This document shows positions 38,841 to 47,452 of a stretch of 64,000 nucleotides of DNA, one piece after another; position 1 is the stretch's first letter, and each line of letters opens with the position of its first letter. The notes under the pieces are model-generated. The model did no database searches and was not told the origin of the DNA. It saw nothing but the letters and a program-made list of their open reading frames with translations. Both the position numbers and the translations under genes were made by a program. The DNA is from Brettanomyces bruxellensis. Its lineage: Eukaryota > Ascomycota > Pichiomycetes > Pichiales > Pichiaceae. The stretch lies in NCBI RefSeq assembly GCF_011074885.1, contig NC_054688.1, positions 1,302,001 to 1,366,000 of the forward strand. Reading direction: 5' to 3'.

Positions 38841-40028
38841 TCACCAGCTGCTTTGCTTTGGCAAAGAAGGTTGTAATCCTGAAGAAACACGAGCAGTTAC
38901 AGGAAAAGAGCGATATTCTGCCCCTGCTAAATCATATGGTATTTGTTTGGCCACAGGATAATTGTTATATGTGTAATTGAAGCGGGAATAAGTTGGAGAC
39001 ACGGAATTTGAAGACGAAGTAGACGTTTCTCGAGACATGTCGACTGCCAGGCTAGGATCAAGATTTTGTGCTGCTTTAAGCACTGAAAGAATACCTTCCG
39101 AGCGCGGAGACACAATTTCAGCCACAGACTTAGTGGTAGGCTTTTTCCATGCATCTGCAGATTTCGAGAATGCATAATCGCTAGGCGCAGTCGAGCATTG
39201 CATTCCTGTGTATCTTATAGATAAAAGGCATACTTTCGACATCGTTGGATAAGGAAGAAGTTTAGCCACATCTACCGGAGAAGACAAAGATCTTGATCTT
39301 AAGCGCCGAGATCTTATATCCGCTGCAGGAAACGAAGCAGATGATATTGGGGCACTTTGAGCACTGTTTTGACCGGAAAATGACACCGAATGGCCACCCA
39401 AAGTTGCTTTTCCGGCATATGAAAGTTGCCTTTGTCCCATCTGCGGTTTCTTCACACCACTAATACCAATTTTCCCACCTGTAACCGCAGGATTTGACCG
39501 ACGCCGACGCCGACGCCGACGACGACGCTTTAAGTCGGCATCTGTGACATGAAGACGAAGCATTCCAAATCCCCGTTGATAAGGCTTGAGGCACAAATCG
39601 ACAAAGTCGGCCCCAAAGAGTGGGATTAGAGCATATCGGATCGTATAGCAAAACTTACTGGCCAAAAGCTTGGCCATTTCGTAAGAAATCCAGGTTCCCT
39701 GAATTTTGAGATATCCACCCCGAATTCTTTTTAGATGCTTTTCCAACTCTGGTGACGAATCGAGCAGTTTGACAATATCCGCCTTGGAATTGCCGATGGC
39801 CTTCCATAGACCCGTCAAATGCACCAGTCCAGAATGATAATCCCAGATAACCCAGTTGTCCCGAACGCGGTATTCGTAGACGCTGAGGTAATTTCGCGCG
39901 TCGATCGACGTCGCATATTTCCGTGTAGGGATGCTTTCGATTTTCGGCAGCAGCCCTCGTTGCTCCTGCGGCACCTTTTTCAGGATATCTGCGGGGTACG
40001 GATGTATTGGGAAGTTCACTTCTTCCAT
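38841..40028 (-). CDS. XBP1: XBP1-like APSES/KilA-N transcriptional repressor
   Basis: 395 residues, ATG complementary to 40026-40028. The N-terminal half (about 35-160) is an APSES-type DNA-binding domain in the Xbp1 version: WVIWDYHSGLVHLTGLWKA, NSKADIVKLLDSSP, IRGGYLKIQGTWISYEMAK and CYTIRYALIPLFGADF. S. cerevisiae Xbp1 is a stress- and starvation-induced repressor. Immediately after the domain is a run of ten arginines (168-177; DNA 39498-39527), a likely nuclear signal or DNA clamp. The C-terminal 200 residues are Ser-rich and disordered. S. cerevisiae Xbp1 is longer (647), with the domain located internally; here it is near the N-terminus. Upstream DNA holds three CCCCT stress elements, as expected for a stress gene. 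Confidence 0.75.
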   Translation of the reverse strand: MEEVNFPIHPYPADILKKVPQEQRGLLPKIESIPTRKYATSIDARNYLSVYEYRVRDNWVIWDYHSGLVHLTGLWKAIGNSKADIVKLLDSSPELEKHLKRIRGGYLKIQGTWISYEMAKLLASKFCYTIRYALIPLFGADFVDLCLKPYQRGFGMLRLHVTDADLKRRRRRRRRRRSNPAVTGGKIGISGVKKPQMGQRQLSYAGKATLGGHSVSFSGQNSAQSAPISSASFPAADIRSRRLRSRSLSSPVDVAKLLPYPTMSKVCLLSIRYTGMQCSTAPSDYAFSKSADAWKKPTTKSVAEIVSPRSEGILSVLKAAQNLDPSLAVDMSRETSTSSSNSVSPTYSRFNYTYNNYPVAKQIPYDLAGAEYRSFPVTARVSSGLQPSLPKQSSW

Positions 40029-40531
40029 CTGCGCTAGATTAGTAATTGCTAAGCTTTCTGCTTGTGTGGATGAACTCCAAGTTGCTAAATGTTGCTTTTT
40101 AAGAATGTCAAACTTCTGTTTTGTTGAGATCGTGGGCTTATATATTTATTATCTTATTATTCCGCGGGTATAGATGAAGACCAAGAAGCGGAAATCAAAT
40201 AGACGCCCGAGGTGAAAGTTGCCAAAGCAGATAATTCGATCGAGGAAAACCAGTAGGCGAATTATTCCAAATAGGAAGATAACTGATTTTAAGCCAGCGC
40301 TTACGAAATAAAAGAAGGGCCGAGATAAAAAAGAAGAAAATGCGAGTTAAACAAAGAGGTCATCAAACTAAAAAGAACGTAAACGGTCCATTATATATAA
40401 ATTCTATAAATTGTATAATTGGCAGACGGAACGTTCGCTCATCTGATGGGTGGCCATTTAATGATTATCGATCGCATTAGCCTTTGTCCTTTTTTTTTTT
40501 TTATCTTAAGACCGACAAATTTTCTCCTCTT

Positions 40532-41191
40532 CCCCCTAGCCCTATTGTTAAAGGGAACCACACTATCAAATCTGTTCTTTCCCAGATAAGCTTCCCCAGA
40601 CATTTTTCATTGTCCGAATTACATCCGAATCTAGTGCCACTATTGTCAATGGAGAATGTACACAGTTCACTTTTATCAGCCCCACGCGCACTTTTTTTCC
40701 TCGACCAATTTTCAGCATTAATGAGCCATAATACAGTAAGTACGAGATACTTTTATGATTTGCAATTTGCCCTTCTGTTCTCCCACCCCTGCTCTCTTCT
40801 CCTTCGCAAGATAATTTTTTGGGGCAAAAAAAAGCTATCCGATATCAACATCAAATCCGATTCTGAATCTTTCTTTATCGTTTTGTATTGTTAATCAAAG
40901 TATGGCTTTTTTTTTTTTCTTCGGTCGGGGCCCAATTTTTTTTAATTGTAGGTACATTCATTCTACATTAATTTTTGTTGTTGTTGAATGTACCGTTCGT
41001 CAACTTTAAGTTTAGGTGCAAACTTGAGCCGATTCTTATTCATAATTGTGCGGAAATGACTCTGCTACCACTTTTGATATTTGCCACAACTTTAATCCAG
41101 CCCATTATATCGATATCCACTTTTTCGGAATCATTGATACTGACACCTTTGAAGCTTTATAAAAATAACCGTCTTTCAGTTCTCGACCCCT
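40532..41191. promoter_or_regulatory. XBP1: Three CCCCT stress-response elements
   Basis: CCCCT at 40533-40537 (within CCCCCT), 40786-40790 and 41187-41191, i.e. 0.5, 0.8 and 1.2 kb upstream of the minus-strand XBP1-like start. CCCCT/AGGGG is the Msn2/4 site in S. cerevisiae. Five-base sites are common by chance, so this is suggestive only. Confidence 0.35.
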
Positions 41192-41695
41192 TTTCTCTTT
41201 ATATTTTTCCTCCTTACTTCTTTCTCCTTTACTGCTTTCCCCTCTTAGTACTTTTCCCTTCCTTTTCCCTTCCTTTTACCTTATTTTTTCCTTTACTCCT
41301 TCCCTTACTTTTTTTCTCCTTACTTATTTTCTACCACATTACGTTTAGACCTTCGGATTGTCCCTTTCCTCCATACTCCTCCAATCTTGTAATAATAAGT
41401 TAATTAATTAATAATTTACTCGTCGAAATATTTTTTTAATTTAGGCGCCCGAAGAATTATTGCCTCGGTATTTTGCTACTGTAAACGCATGATGTAACAA
41501 ACGTACAATATCAAATTTCCAACTACATGGGTTAGTCAGCTTTGCTCTCCCTGGTAATCAGTGCTTTTCATTTCCTTTGTAGCAAACCTAACTCTGCACG
41601 ATAACAATAGAATCCGTTAACAGTCCTATTTATCTGTGTATTGTTTGTTGGTTGATTAGATACTTTTTTTTCCCTCCCCGAGCTGCTTTACAAAG

Positions 41696-41719
41696 TTTTT
41701 TTTTTTTTTTTTTTTTTTT
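41696..41719. repeat. T24 homopolymer
   Basis: Uninterrupted T run of 24 between XBP1-like and AVL9. Confidence 0.95.
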
Positions 41720-42439
41720 CCCATATTTATTTTTCTCGGCACTCCCACCGTCTTATCTCTCGCGGCCAATTAAATTATCTCTGTCTTTTTTAGAAAAGCA
41801 GTCTCCGAGATAACAGAAAAGAGTCTTTAGATAAGCGCCCAAAATTAAAAGGAATTCCAAAACAGATAAGGTCACTTCACTGCTACTGTCGTTTAGCATG
41901 AGGTATGTTTAAAAATTGTATTGAATGGACAAGCAAATTAGCTAATAAATACCTTTCACTTTCGTCCTGGGTGTGCATTGGTTCTAATTTCTCGATAAGT
42001 GATCCAGACTTCGCATATTAATTGTTTGCCAATCAAATCATTCTGGTATGATGATCACTTGATAACATTTCCCCGCTTTTCCGATCAGACGCCACAAAAT
42101 AAAAGCCCGTCTAACTTGATTCTAACTAGTTCTAACTTGTTATGGCTTTATTTATGCTTGTTCTTCGTAGCTTTTGATTCATCCTTATTTTGTCTTGCTT
42201 GATTTTGATCTAATATTGCATTATCCTGCATTCAGCATCCTAATTTTTAACTAACTTTCATGTTGCTATCCTTTCTAGTTTGTATCCTCTTTCACAAATA
42301 TACTAATTCCTCGTTATTTTTCATCTTCAATATCCTCTTTCACCCTCGATATCCACTTTCATCCTTGATATCTTCTTTCATCCTCATTATTCCTTCTATT
42401 CCTATTCCTCCATTTACTCTTACAATATTCTTCCTCACA

Positions 42440-44662
42440 TCATTTTTCCTGCTCATTTCCGTCAGTTTTCTTTTCTGAACCTTTTATCTGGTGTTGAACT
42501 CTTTTCCAGAACCCATTCACGTTTGCCGAAAATGGAGTTTCGCTTTTCTCCTCAGTAGTCTGTTTATCTTGACTCCCAGACTCATCCATTTTGGGGCTTT
42601 GAGAAACCTTCTTTTTCTCCTCTACTCCGCCACCCCACTTTTCAAAAATGCTCTTGAGCAGTTTTCCTGCTCCTTCTGTCTCTTGATGTTTGTATAATTC
42701 TGTTCCAACGTGAACCGGATCAAAGAAATTGAAAAGCTCATCTTCCGTATAACGTGCGAAAAGAGAATAATTCACCGTTTTCTTGTACTCGGCAATAAAC
42801 TTCACGTTGAAATGACTTAACTCATCTTCAAATTGGTTGAGGTTCAACTGCTTCAAGGTCTCCTGCTTGTTTCTGTTAGCCTCAAGAAAGTTATCATACT
42901 TGATCGTAGATAGCATTCCTATCAAGTAATCCTCAAACTGGTACCTTATAAAATCATCTCCACCATTATAATTTTCCGAATCTAGGGATAAATTATTGTT
43001 GAGAGTCTTCGATCTGCTGCTTGACACATCCTTTTCCCCAGAAATGGTACTGGGTTCACTTTCCATCTTTGCTTTACTGTCCTTTCCTTCCCTTCCCAAT
43101 CTCTCAAGCATCCTCTTGTTGTCGCTAGTCACTTCACTCACAACATAGTCGATAAATCGCTTATCTTGCCACGTTAATGTCACTGCTTCTTTCAGACTCT
43201 TAGACAAAATTTCAAGCTTCACTGTTGGCTCTTTGAAGAAGAAGTTTGTAGCATTAGCTGCAGTGCTTGCTACATTCTTCGAATTCATTTCTACTGTTGT
43301 CTCCGTTCCTGTAGTTGAATCGCTTGTTGGTGTTTTGATGTACAATATCACATCAAACCAATCTTTCTTATGCTGTAGAATTATCTCGTTGGATGATCCC
43401 ACTAAAAACGACACGGTACTCGGGTTGCTCAAATAATCAAGCTGTTGGAGTGTTAAGTAAGGCTGGAAAAAGCCACCTTTGGAAAAAAGCTGAAGTGGCA
43501 TTCCCACAAACCGCAACATCGATCCTCTATCGCTAGATTTCAACGATGTGGGTGTCTTTAGATTCTTAGAAAGGTTATCTAGAGTCGGGGTTCCGGAATC
43601 AGAAAGATTGAGCACTAGATTTGGTATTAATGATAAAAGTGAGTATTGAACATTTGAAAGAACATTGAGGTCTTTGCAAAAAACAAGGATCCTCTTCTCC
43701 AAAAGTAGACTCTTGTAAATCACTAAAAGCTTCCGCGTCAAAAGTGTCACGAGATCTTTCAAGTTGAATCCACTGTAAAAGTCACTCTCTCGAATAATCT
43801 TCGTATCACCGTCACGTGATGTTCTTGATGACATCTCTGCTTCATCATAAAGCTCATCATCCTGAATTTCAAAGCCGTGCCGGTTGTACAAAAGAGATGC
43901 ATTGTCGTATAATGCCTTAATGATACTCTTATCGGCGAAATCGAGCTGTTCGAAGTAACTTTTCGTTATGATTCCCAATTTCTCCTTGAGCTGAATTGTT
44001 ATCGGGTATTTGGTGATCAGAACCACGGATTTTTGAATAACGGATCTTTTAAACTCTTTTTCACCTTGTTTTTGTCTTAGACGCTTGCCCTGCTTCTTCA
44101 ATTCGTCCATATCCAGTTGCCGAATGCAGGCACATCCAAATAGTGTTGTTAGACCACTGGTTGCAGTTTCTTCAGCTTTCGAATCTCCTTCAATTGGCAA
44201 GTTTGGGCATGTCCCGTTGCTTTCATCATATGTTAAGGTAAAATTTGTGAAAGTTTCGTCGAATAAGTGGGCACCATCAGGAAGAGCTTGAAATGGAAGC
44301 TGAGGCCATATTTTGGTAAATTTCGCCCGTTTAGTCTGTTCATTGTCCTCAGTAGTGGTATCGTCTAGCCAGTATTCAATTTCCGGTCCTCTCACGTGAT
44401 GAAAATCCACCACACACATTCCAAATATCAGTTTATCATGCTTTCTCTGTTTGGTTTGTGGTTTAGGCTTGTCTGATGAACCATCTTTGTTTTTAATGCT
44501 ATCAGGTTTGCTTTTCAATGTAGAAATATTCTTCTTGAATGCATCATCATCCTTTCTCAAACTCTCTGCAGTCTTCCATGGATTATTCTGTGGTGTAATT
44601 GCCTCTGTTAATTTTATTGACCCTATTCTTGCTTCTGCTGATTTAACATCTTTTTCACTCAT
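42440..44662 (-). CDS. AVL9: Avl9, DENN-like late secretory pathway protein
   Basis: 740 residues, ATG complementary to 44660-44662. Avl9 acts in exocytic transport from the Golgi; it has an Avl9/DENN-type fold. Conserved blocks: IFGMCVVDFHHVRGPEIEYW at the domain start, LPFQALPDGAHLFDETFTNF, TLFGCACIRQLD, SVIQKSVVLIT and ILVFCKDLNVLSNVQYSLLSLIP. An N-terminal extension of 75 charged residues and a Lys/Ser-rich C-terminal tail (from about 685) are low-complexity. Length fits S. cerevisiae Avl9 (764). Confidence 0.93.
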   Translation of the reverse strand: MSEKDVKSAEARIGSIKLTEAITPQNNPWKTAESLRKDDDAFKKNISTLKSKPDSIKNKDGSSDKPKPQTKQRKHDKLIFGMCVVDFHHVRGPEIEYWLDDTTTEDNEQTKRAKFTKIWPQLPFQALPDGAHLFDETFTNFTLTYDESNGTCPNLPIEGDSKAEETATSGLTTLFGCACIRQLDMDELKKQGKRLRQKQGEKEFKRSVIQKSVVLITKYPITIQLKEKLGIITKSYFEQLDFADKSIIKALYDNASLLYNRHGFEIQDDELYDEAEMSSRTSRDGDTKIIRESDFYSGFNLKDLVTLLTRKLLVIYKSLLLEKRILVFCKDLNVLSNVQYSLLSLIPNLVLNLSDSGTPTLDNLSKNLKTPTSLKSSDRGSMLRFVGMPLQLFSKGGFFQPYLTLQQLDYLSNPSTVSFLVGSSNEIILQHKKDWFDVILYIKTPTSDSTTGTETTVEMNSKNVASTAANATNFFFKEPTVKLEILSKSLKEAVTLTWQDKRFIDYVVSEVTSDNKRMLERLGREGKDSKAKMESEPSTISGEKDVSSSRSKTLNNNLSLDSENYNGGDDFIRYQFEDYLIGMLSTIKYDNFLEANRNKQETLKQLNLNQFEDELSHFNVKFIAEYKKTVNYSLFARYTEDELFNFFDPVHVGTELYKHQETEGAGKLLKSIFEKWGGGVEEKKKVSQSPKMDESGSQDKQTTEEKSETPFSANVNGFWKRVQHQIKGSEKKTDGNEQEK

Positions 44663-45118
44663 ATTTCTGTCAGTACCGTATTTTCAGCTTTAGACAATGC
44701 AGGTTAAATGTCAGTTGTGTTACCTTCTCCTCTAATTGCAATATTCCCCTGCAACTGAAGAAAATATCACTTTTTATAAGACAGTACTCAACCAATCATA
44801 AACAAAGTGAACGTTCCGTTGTCTGCTTTACTTTACTTTACTTGCCGATTTGACCTAAATTTTTTTCCTACTCCCCTTTCTTTTCCTCTCTTTCTTTTCA
44901 AAATCCATTTTCTTCTACGATGCGAAAATTCCATAGCTCTATTTTTCTTGCTTGGGTGTCCACTTTCTCCCACATTCCGGTATGCTCGGCCCCAAATACG
45001 AACTACATACGACCACTCTCAACCCTAAAATATACATTGAAAGTCCCAATTTAATTGACATCCACATCATAAGGAAAAGTGCCCTCAGGTCTTGTTTCCT
45101 TGTTTTTCTCCGTCCTAT
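44663..45118. other. AVL9 promoter / ARC15 3' flank
   Basis: 456 bases, pyrimidine-rich next to AVL9 (44815-44960). I see no further feature. Confidence 0.5.
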
Positions 45119-45574
45119 TTATAGTTTATATGGGTCAGATAAATATCTCACCAAACTTCCCTCTCCAGAAGCTTCCACAACCTTGTTTAGCCAGCCTAAA
45201 AGCGAGCCACCCACCTTTTGTCCTGCTTTTGTATCCATGAGGGCAAAAACAAGCTTCACCAATACATCTTGTTCATCCTGAGACAACTTTGAAATAACAC
45301 TACTTGCAGTTGATTGTTTTGACGTACTTAAAACATCTAATGCTGCCTGAAGATATGCCGATTTCACCTCATTAGCCGCTCCATACGGTGGGCTTTGAAC
45401 TGCTGCCTTTATTCCTTGTATTGTGTCTCCTGATGCGGTGCATTGCCTCATTAGTTGAATTGATGGTTGTATATCCTCTAATGTGTATTTTGGTAGTCCG
45501 AGATCATCTGGAACAAACTGCTTTTCCGGATCATACTGATCCACATCAATTGACCTCCAGTCGTATTCATCCAT
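45119..45574 (-). CDS. ARC15: Arp2/3 complex subunit 5 (ARPC5, p16)
   Basis: 151 residues, ATG complementary to 45572-45574. ARPC5 is the small subunit of the Arp2/3 complex that nucleates branched actin in cortical patches. The start DWRSIDVDQYD and the C-terminal LVKLVFALMDTKAGQKVGGSL, WLNKVVEASGEGSLVR and YLSDPYKL blocks are characteristic. Length equals the family norm (S. cerevisiae Arc15 is 154). All-helical, with no membrane segments. Divergent from BUD13. Confidence 0.94.
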   Translation of the reverse strand: MDEYDWRSIDVDQYDPEKQFVPDDLGLPKYTLEDIQPSIQLMRQCTASGDTIQGIKAAVQSPPYGAANEVKSAYLQAALDVLSTSKQSTASSVISKLSQDEQDVLVKLVFALMDTKAGQKVGGSLLGWLNKVVEASGEGSLVRYLSDPYKL

Positions 45575-46086
45575 GTTATGTGTTCTTGTATGCGTGATAT
45601 TTCTATGTATTAAGTTCTCACTAAGAATAAATAACTTTAGTCTGAGCGAGCCGAAATAGAAAGCTTAAGGCATTTCTTGCACGTAGAAAAGTAAGAAGAA
45701 AAAAAAAGTGGACGGGCCAAAACAAGCCGGGCTGTGCAAAAGCCTCTGCTCTGTTTCTCTGTAGGTGGACCAGATTGAAGTTTTGAGTTATATAAAATTG
45801 TATAACAATCAACTATTGCTCATAGGACTTTTATAAATGGATTTGAGCATATCATCCCGTTTTGATGGTTTATATGTTGGTATATAAGTGAGTGAGTAAT
45901 CAAGACGGCCTCCTAACTTTGCGCGTCGATTGGCGCGTCTATTTGTTTTGCAGAGATAAGAGAAATGAACAGGATGAATTTTTCAGAGATGTAAGTATTG
46001 GAGGACTGGGTAACTAATTGAAGTTTGATCTATTTCACTTATATCATTATTTAAGTGATTGTTTTTGCATTAGCAGACTTTATGCA
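45575..46086. other. Divergent ARC15/BUD13 region
   Basis: 512 bases. It includes two GCGCGTC boxes (45919-45937) and the candidate BUD13 leader intron with an upstream ORF (45965-46076). Confidence 0.6.
45965..46076 (+). promoter_or_regulatory. BUD13: Candidate BUD13 leader intron and upstream ORF
   Basis: ATG at 45965 opens a 9-codon frame (MNRMNFSEM) that stops at TAA 45992-45994. That stop overlaps a perfect donor, GTAAGT (45991-45996). A branch-like AACTAAT (46012-46018) and a TAGCAG acceptor pair (ends 46073 and 46076) follow. Removing 45991-46076, or 45991-46073, joins the frame to BUD13 with MNRMNFSEI plus a few residues before MSSLGDY. The branch is imperfect and about 58 bases from the acceptor, so this is plausible and unproven. 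Confidence 0.5.
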
Positions 46087-46944
46087 ATGTCTTCATTGGG
46101 AGACTATCTAGCTAAATACAGCATTGGGAAAGAGAATAAAAAGAGTAAAAAGCGGAAACATAGGGGTGAATATGAGTTAGCAAATCATGAAGTGGACAGC
46201 GCAAGTTTGTACGAAGATGAAGACGCAAAAATTGTTGTTGAAAAGAAAAGGAAGGCGAAATCAGGATGGAGAGTTGTTAGAACTGAGGAGACGGTTGAAG
46301 TTGAACCAAAGATTTTAGAGGATGGCACATTTGCCGGTTTGCAAACACGTGAGGAAGCAGAGAAGAGCCGAAAATTGAAAGATGAAAAGCTGCGAAGAGA
46401 GCAAAAAGAGTTGGAAAACGCTCATAAAACGGCTCCAAATGAAACTGTGTACAGAGACCTTACGGGCAGAAAGCTGAATGCCGATTCCGAAGAATTGAAA
46501 GCGCCTATAAGTGCTGAAGAACGAGCAAAGAAGGATAAAATAGAGAAACGAAAAGAGCTGGAAAAGATTAACAGAAGTGAGACTGAAGTGGTAAGAAAGC
46601 TTGAAGAATTGGCAAAACTCGATAAAGTGGAGCATGAGGGTCTAAATGTGTATGAGAATGATGAGAAAGTGAATGAAGTGGAAAAGAGAGAGACAAAAAG
46701 AGATGATCCAGCTTTGATGTTTGATAAGAAGCTCCGTAGAGATTTTAGCAAAGGTGGAAGCAGGAAATATGTTAGTATTACAGGGAGAAAATTGTACAAA
46801 AATGGATTTCCGGCCAACCGTTTCAACATCCGTCCGGGATGGAGGTGGGATGGAGTAGATAGAAGTAACGGATTTGAAAAACGGTGGTTTGAAAAACAAG
46901 CCGAAATAAAAGATGGTAAACAGATGAAATACGCGCAGGAATGA
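46087..46944 (+). CDS. BUD13: Bud13/Cwc26, RES splicing complex subunit
   Basis: 285 residues from ATG 46087 (MSSLGDYLAKY). Bud13 with Snu17/Ist3 and Pml1 forms the RES (pre-mRNA retention and splicing) complex on the activated spliceosome. Evidence: the short N-terminal YLAKY motif and Lys-rich segment; a charged coiled coil through the middle (about 70-225); TVYRDLTGRK; and the diagnostic C-terminal block NRFNIRPGWRWDGVDRSNGF followed by EKRWF. Length is near S. cerevisiae Bud13 (266). A spliced, 12- or 13-residue-longer N-terminus is possible (see the 45965-46076 entry). BUD13-XRN1-NUP49 order and orientation match S. cerevisiae. Confidence 0.93.
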   Translation: MSSLGDYLAKYSIGKENKKSKKRKHRGEYELANHEVDSASLYEDEDAKIVVEKKRKAKSGWRVVRTEETVEVEPKILEDGTFAGLQTREEAEKSRKLKDEKLRREQKELENAHKTAPNETVYRDLTGRKLNADSEELKAPISAEERAKKDKIEKRKELEKINRSETEVVRKLEELAKLDKVEHEGLNVYENDEKVNEVEKRETKRDDPALMFDKKLRRDFSKGGSRKYVSITGRKLYKNGFPANRFNIRPGWRWDGVDRSNGFEKRWFEKQAEIKDGKQMKYAQE

Positions 46945-47452
46945 AGGGGAAGTATTATAGAGATGGATTGTTACAGGTATACATAAAAGTAATATAATTG
47001 AGGCACCAATAAAAGGAGTTATGAGAATGTATTTGTTAGTACACTTAGTGACATAGTTGGGGCAAGGAATAAAAAGAGCTAGTATGGAAAAGGATTGCTT
47101 GATACATCCAGTAAAGCAAAGAATGGAAAAAAATATATTTTGCATATGTATTACTTAGTACATTCGGTTACTTAAGGAAGACAAGTAATGTGAAAGAGAC
47201 TAATATAGAACTGTATTATGACAGAAGAACGCATTTAGTAATGGAAGCAAGGCAAAAAGCTATTATACAAATGTATTATTATGACAGAAGAATACACTCA
47301 ACAAACAGTAATATAAGTAAGACAAAAAGGTGTGGCACAACCACAGCGGACAAAGATTCAGGATAAAAAGCCAAGCAGAGTCGTATTGCAATATTCATCA
47401 TCGGGGTGGTGAACAATAAATCTATCTGTAAGTTTGAGATGTGTCAGAAAGA
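46945..47452. other. Convergent BUD13/XRN1 intergenic
   Basis: 508 bases between converging genes. Loose repeats of GTATTATGACAGAAGAA with AAGCAAGGCAAAAAG (47190-47330), about 70 bp apart, two to four degenerate copies. No gene. Confidence 0.6.

Larger units (their letters stand above)
40029..42439. other. 2.4 kb XBP1-like upstream / AVL9 3' region
   Basis: The longest internal gene-free stretch. Pyrimidine-rich blocks (40500-40560, 41180-41340, 42240-42440), T runs (40490-40501, 41696-41719) and AT-rich DNA. Frames at 40484-40894, 40975-41403 and 42260-42478 are T-rich and show no domain. Its length suggests an extended promoter for the XBP1-like gene, possibly with a non-coding transcript. 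Confidence 0.5.

Noticed and set aside
46018..46086. N-terminal extension of BUD13 by direct read-through
   Set aside because: The frame has no ATG before 46087; only the spliced version would reach an upstream ATG.
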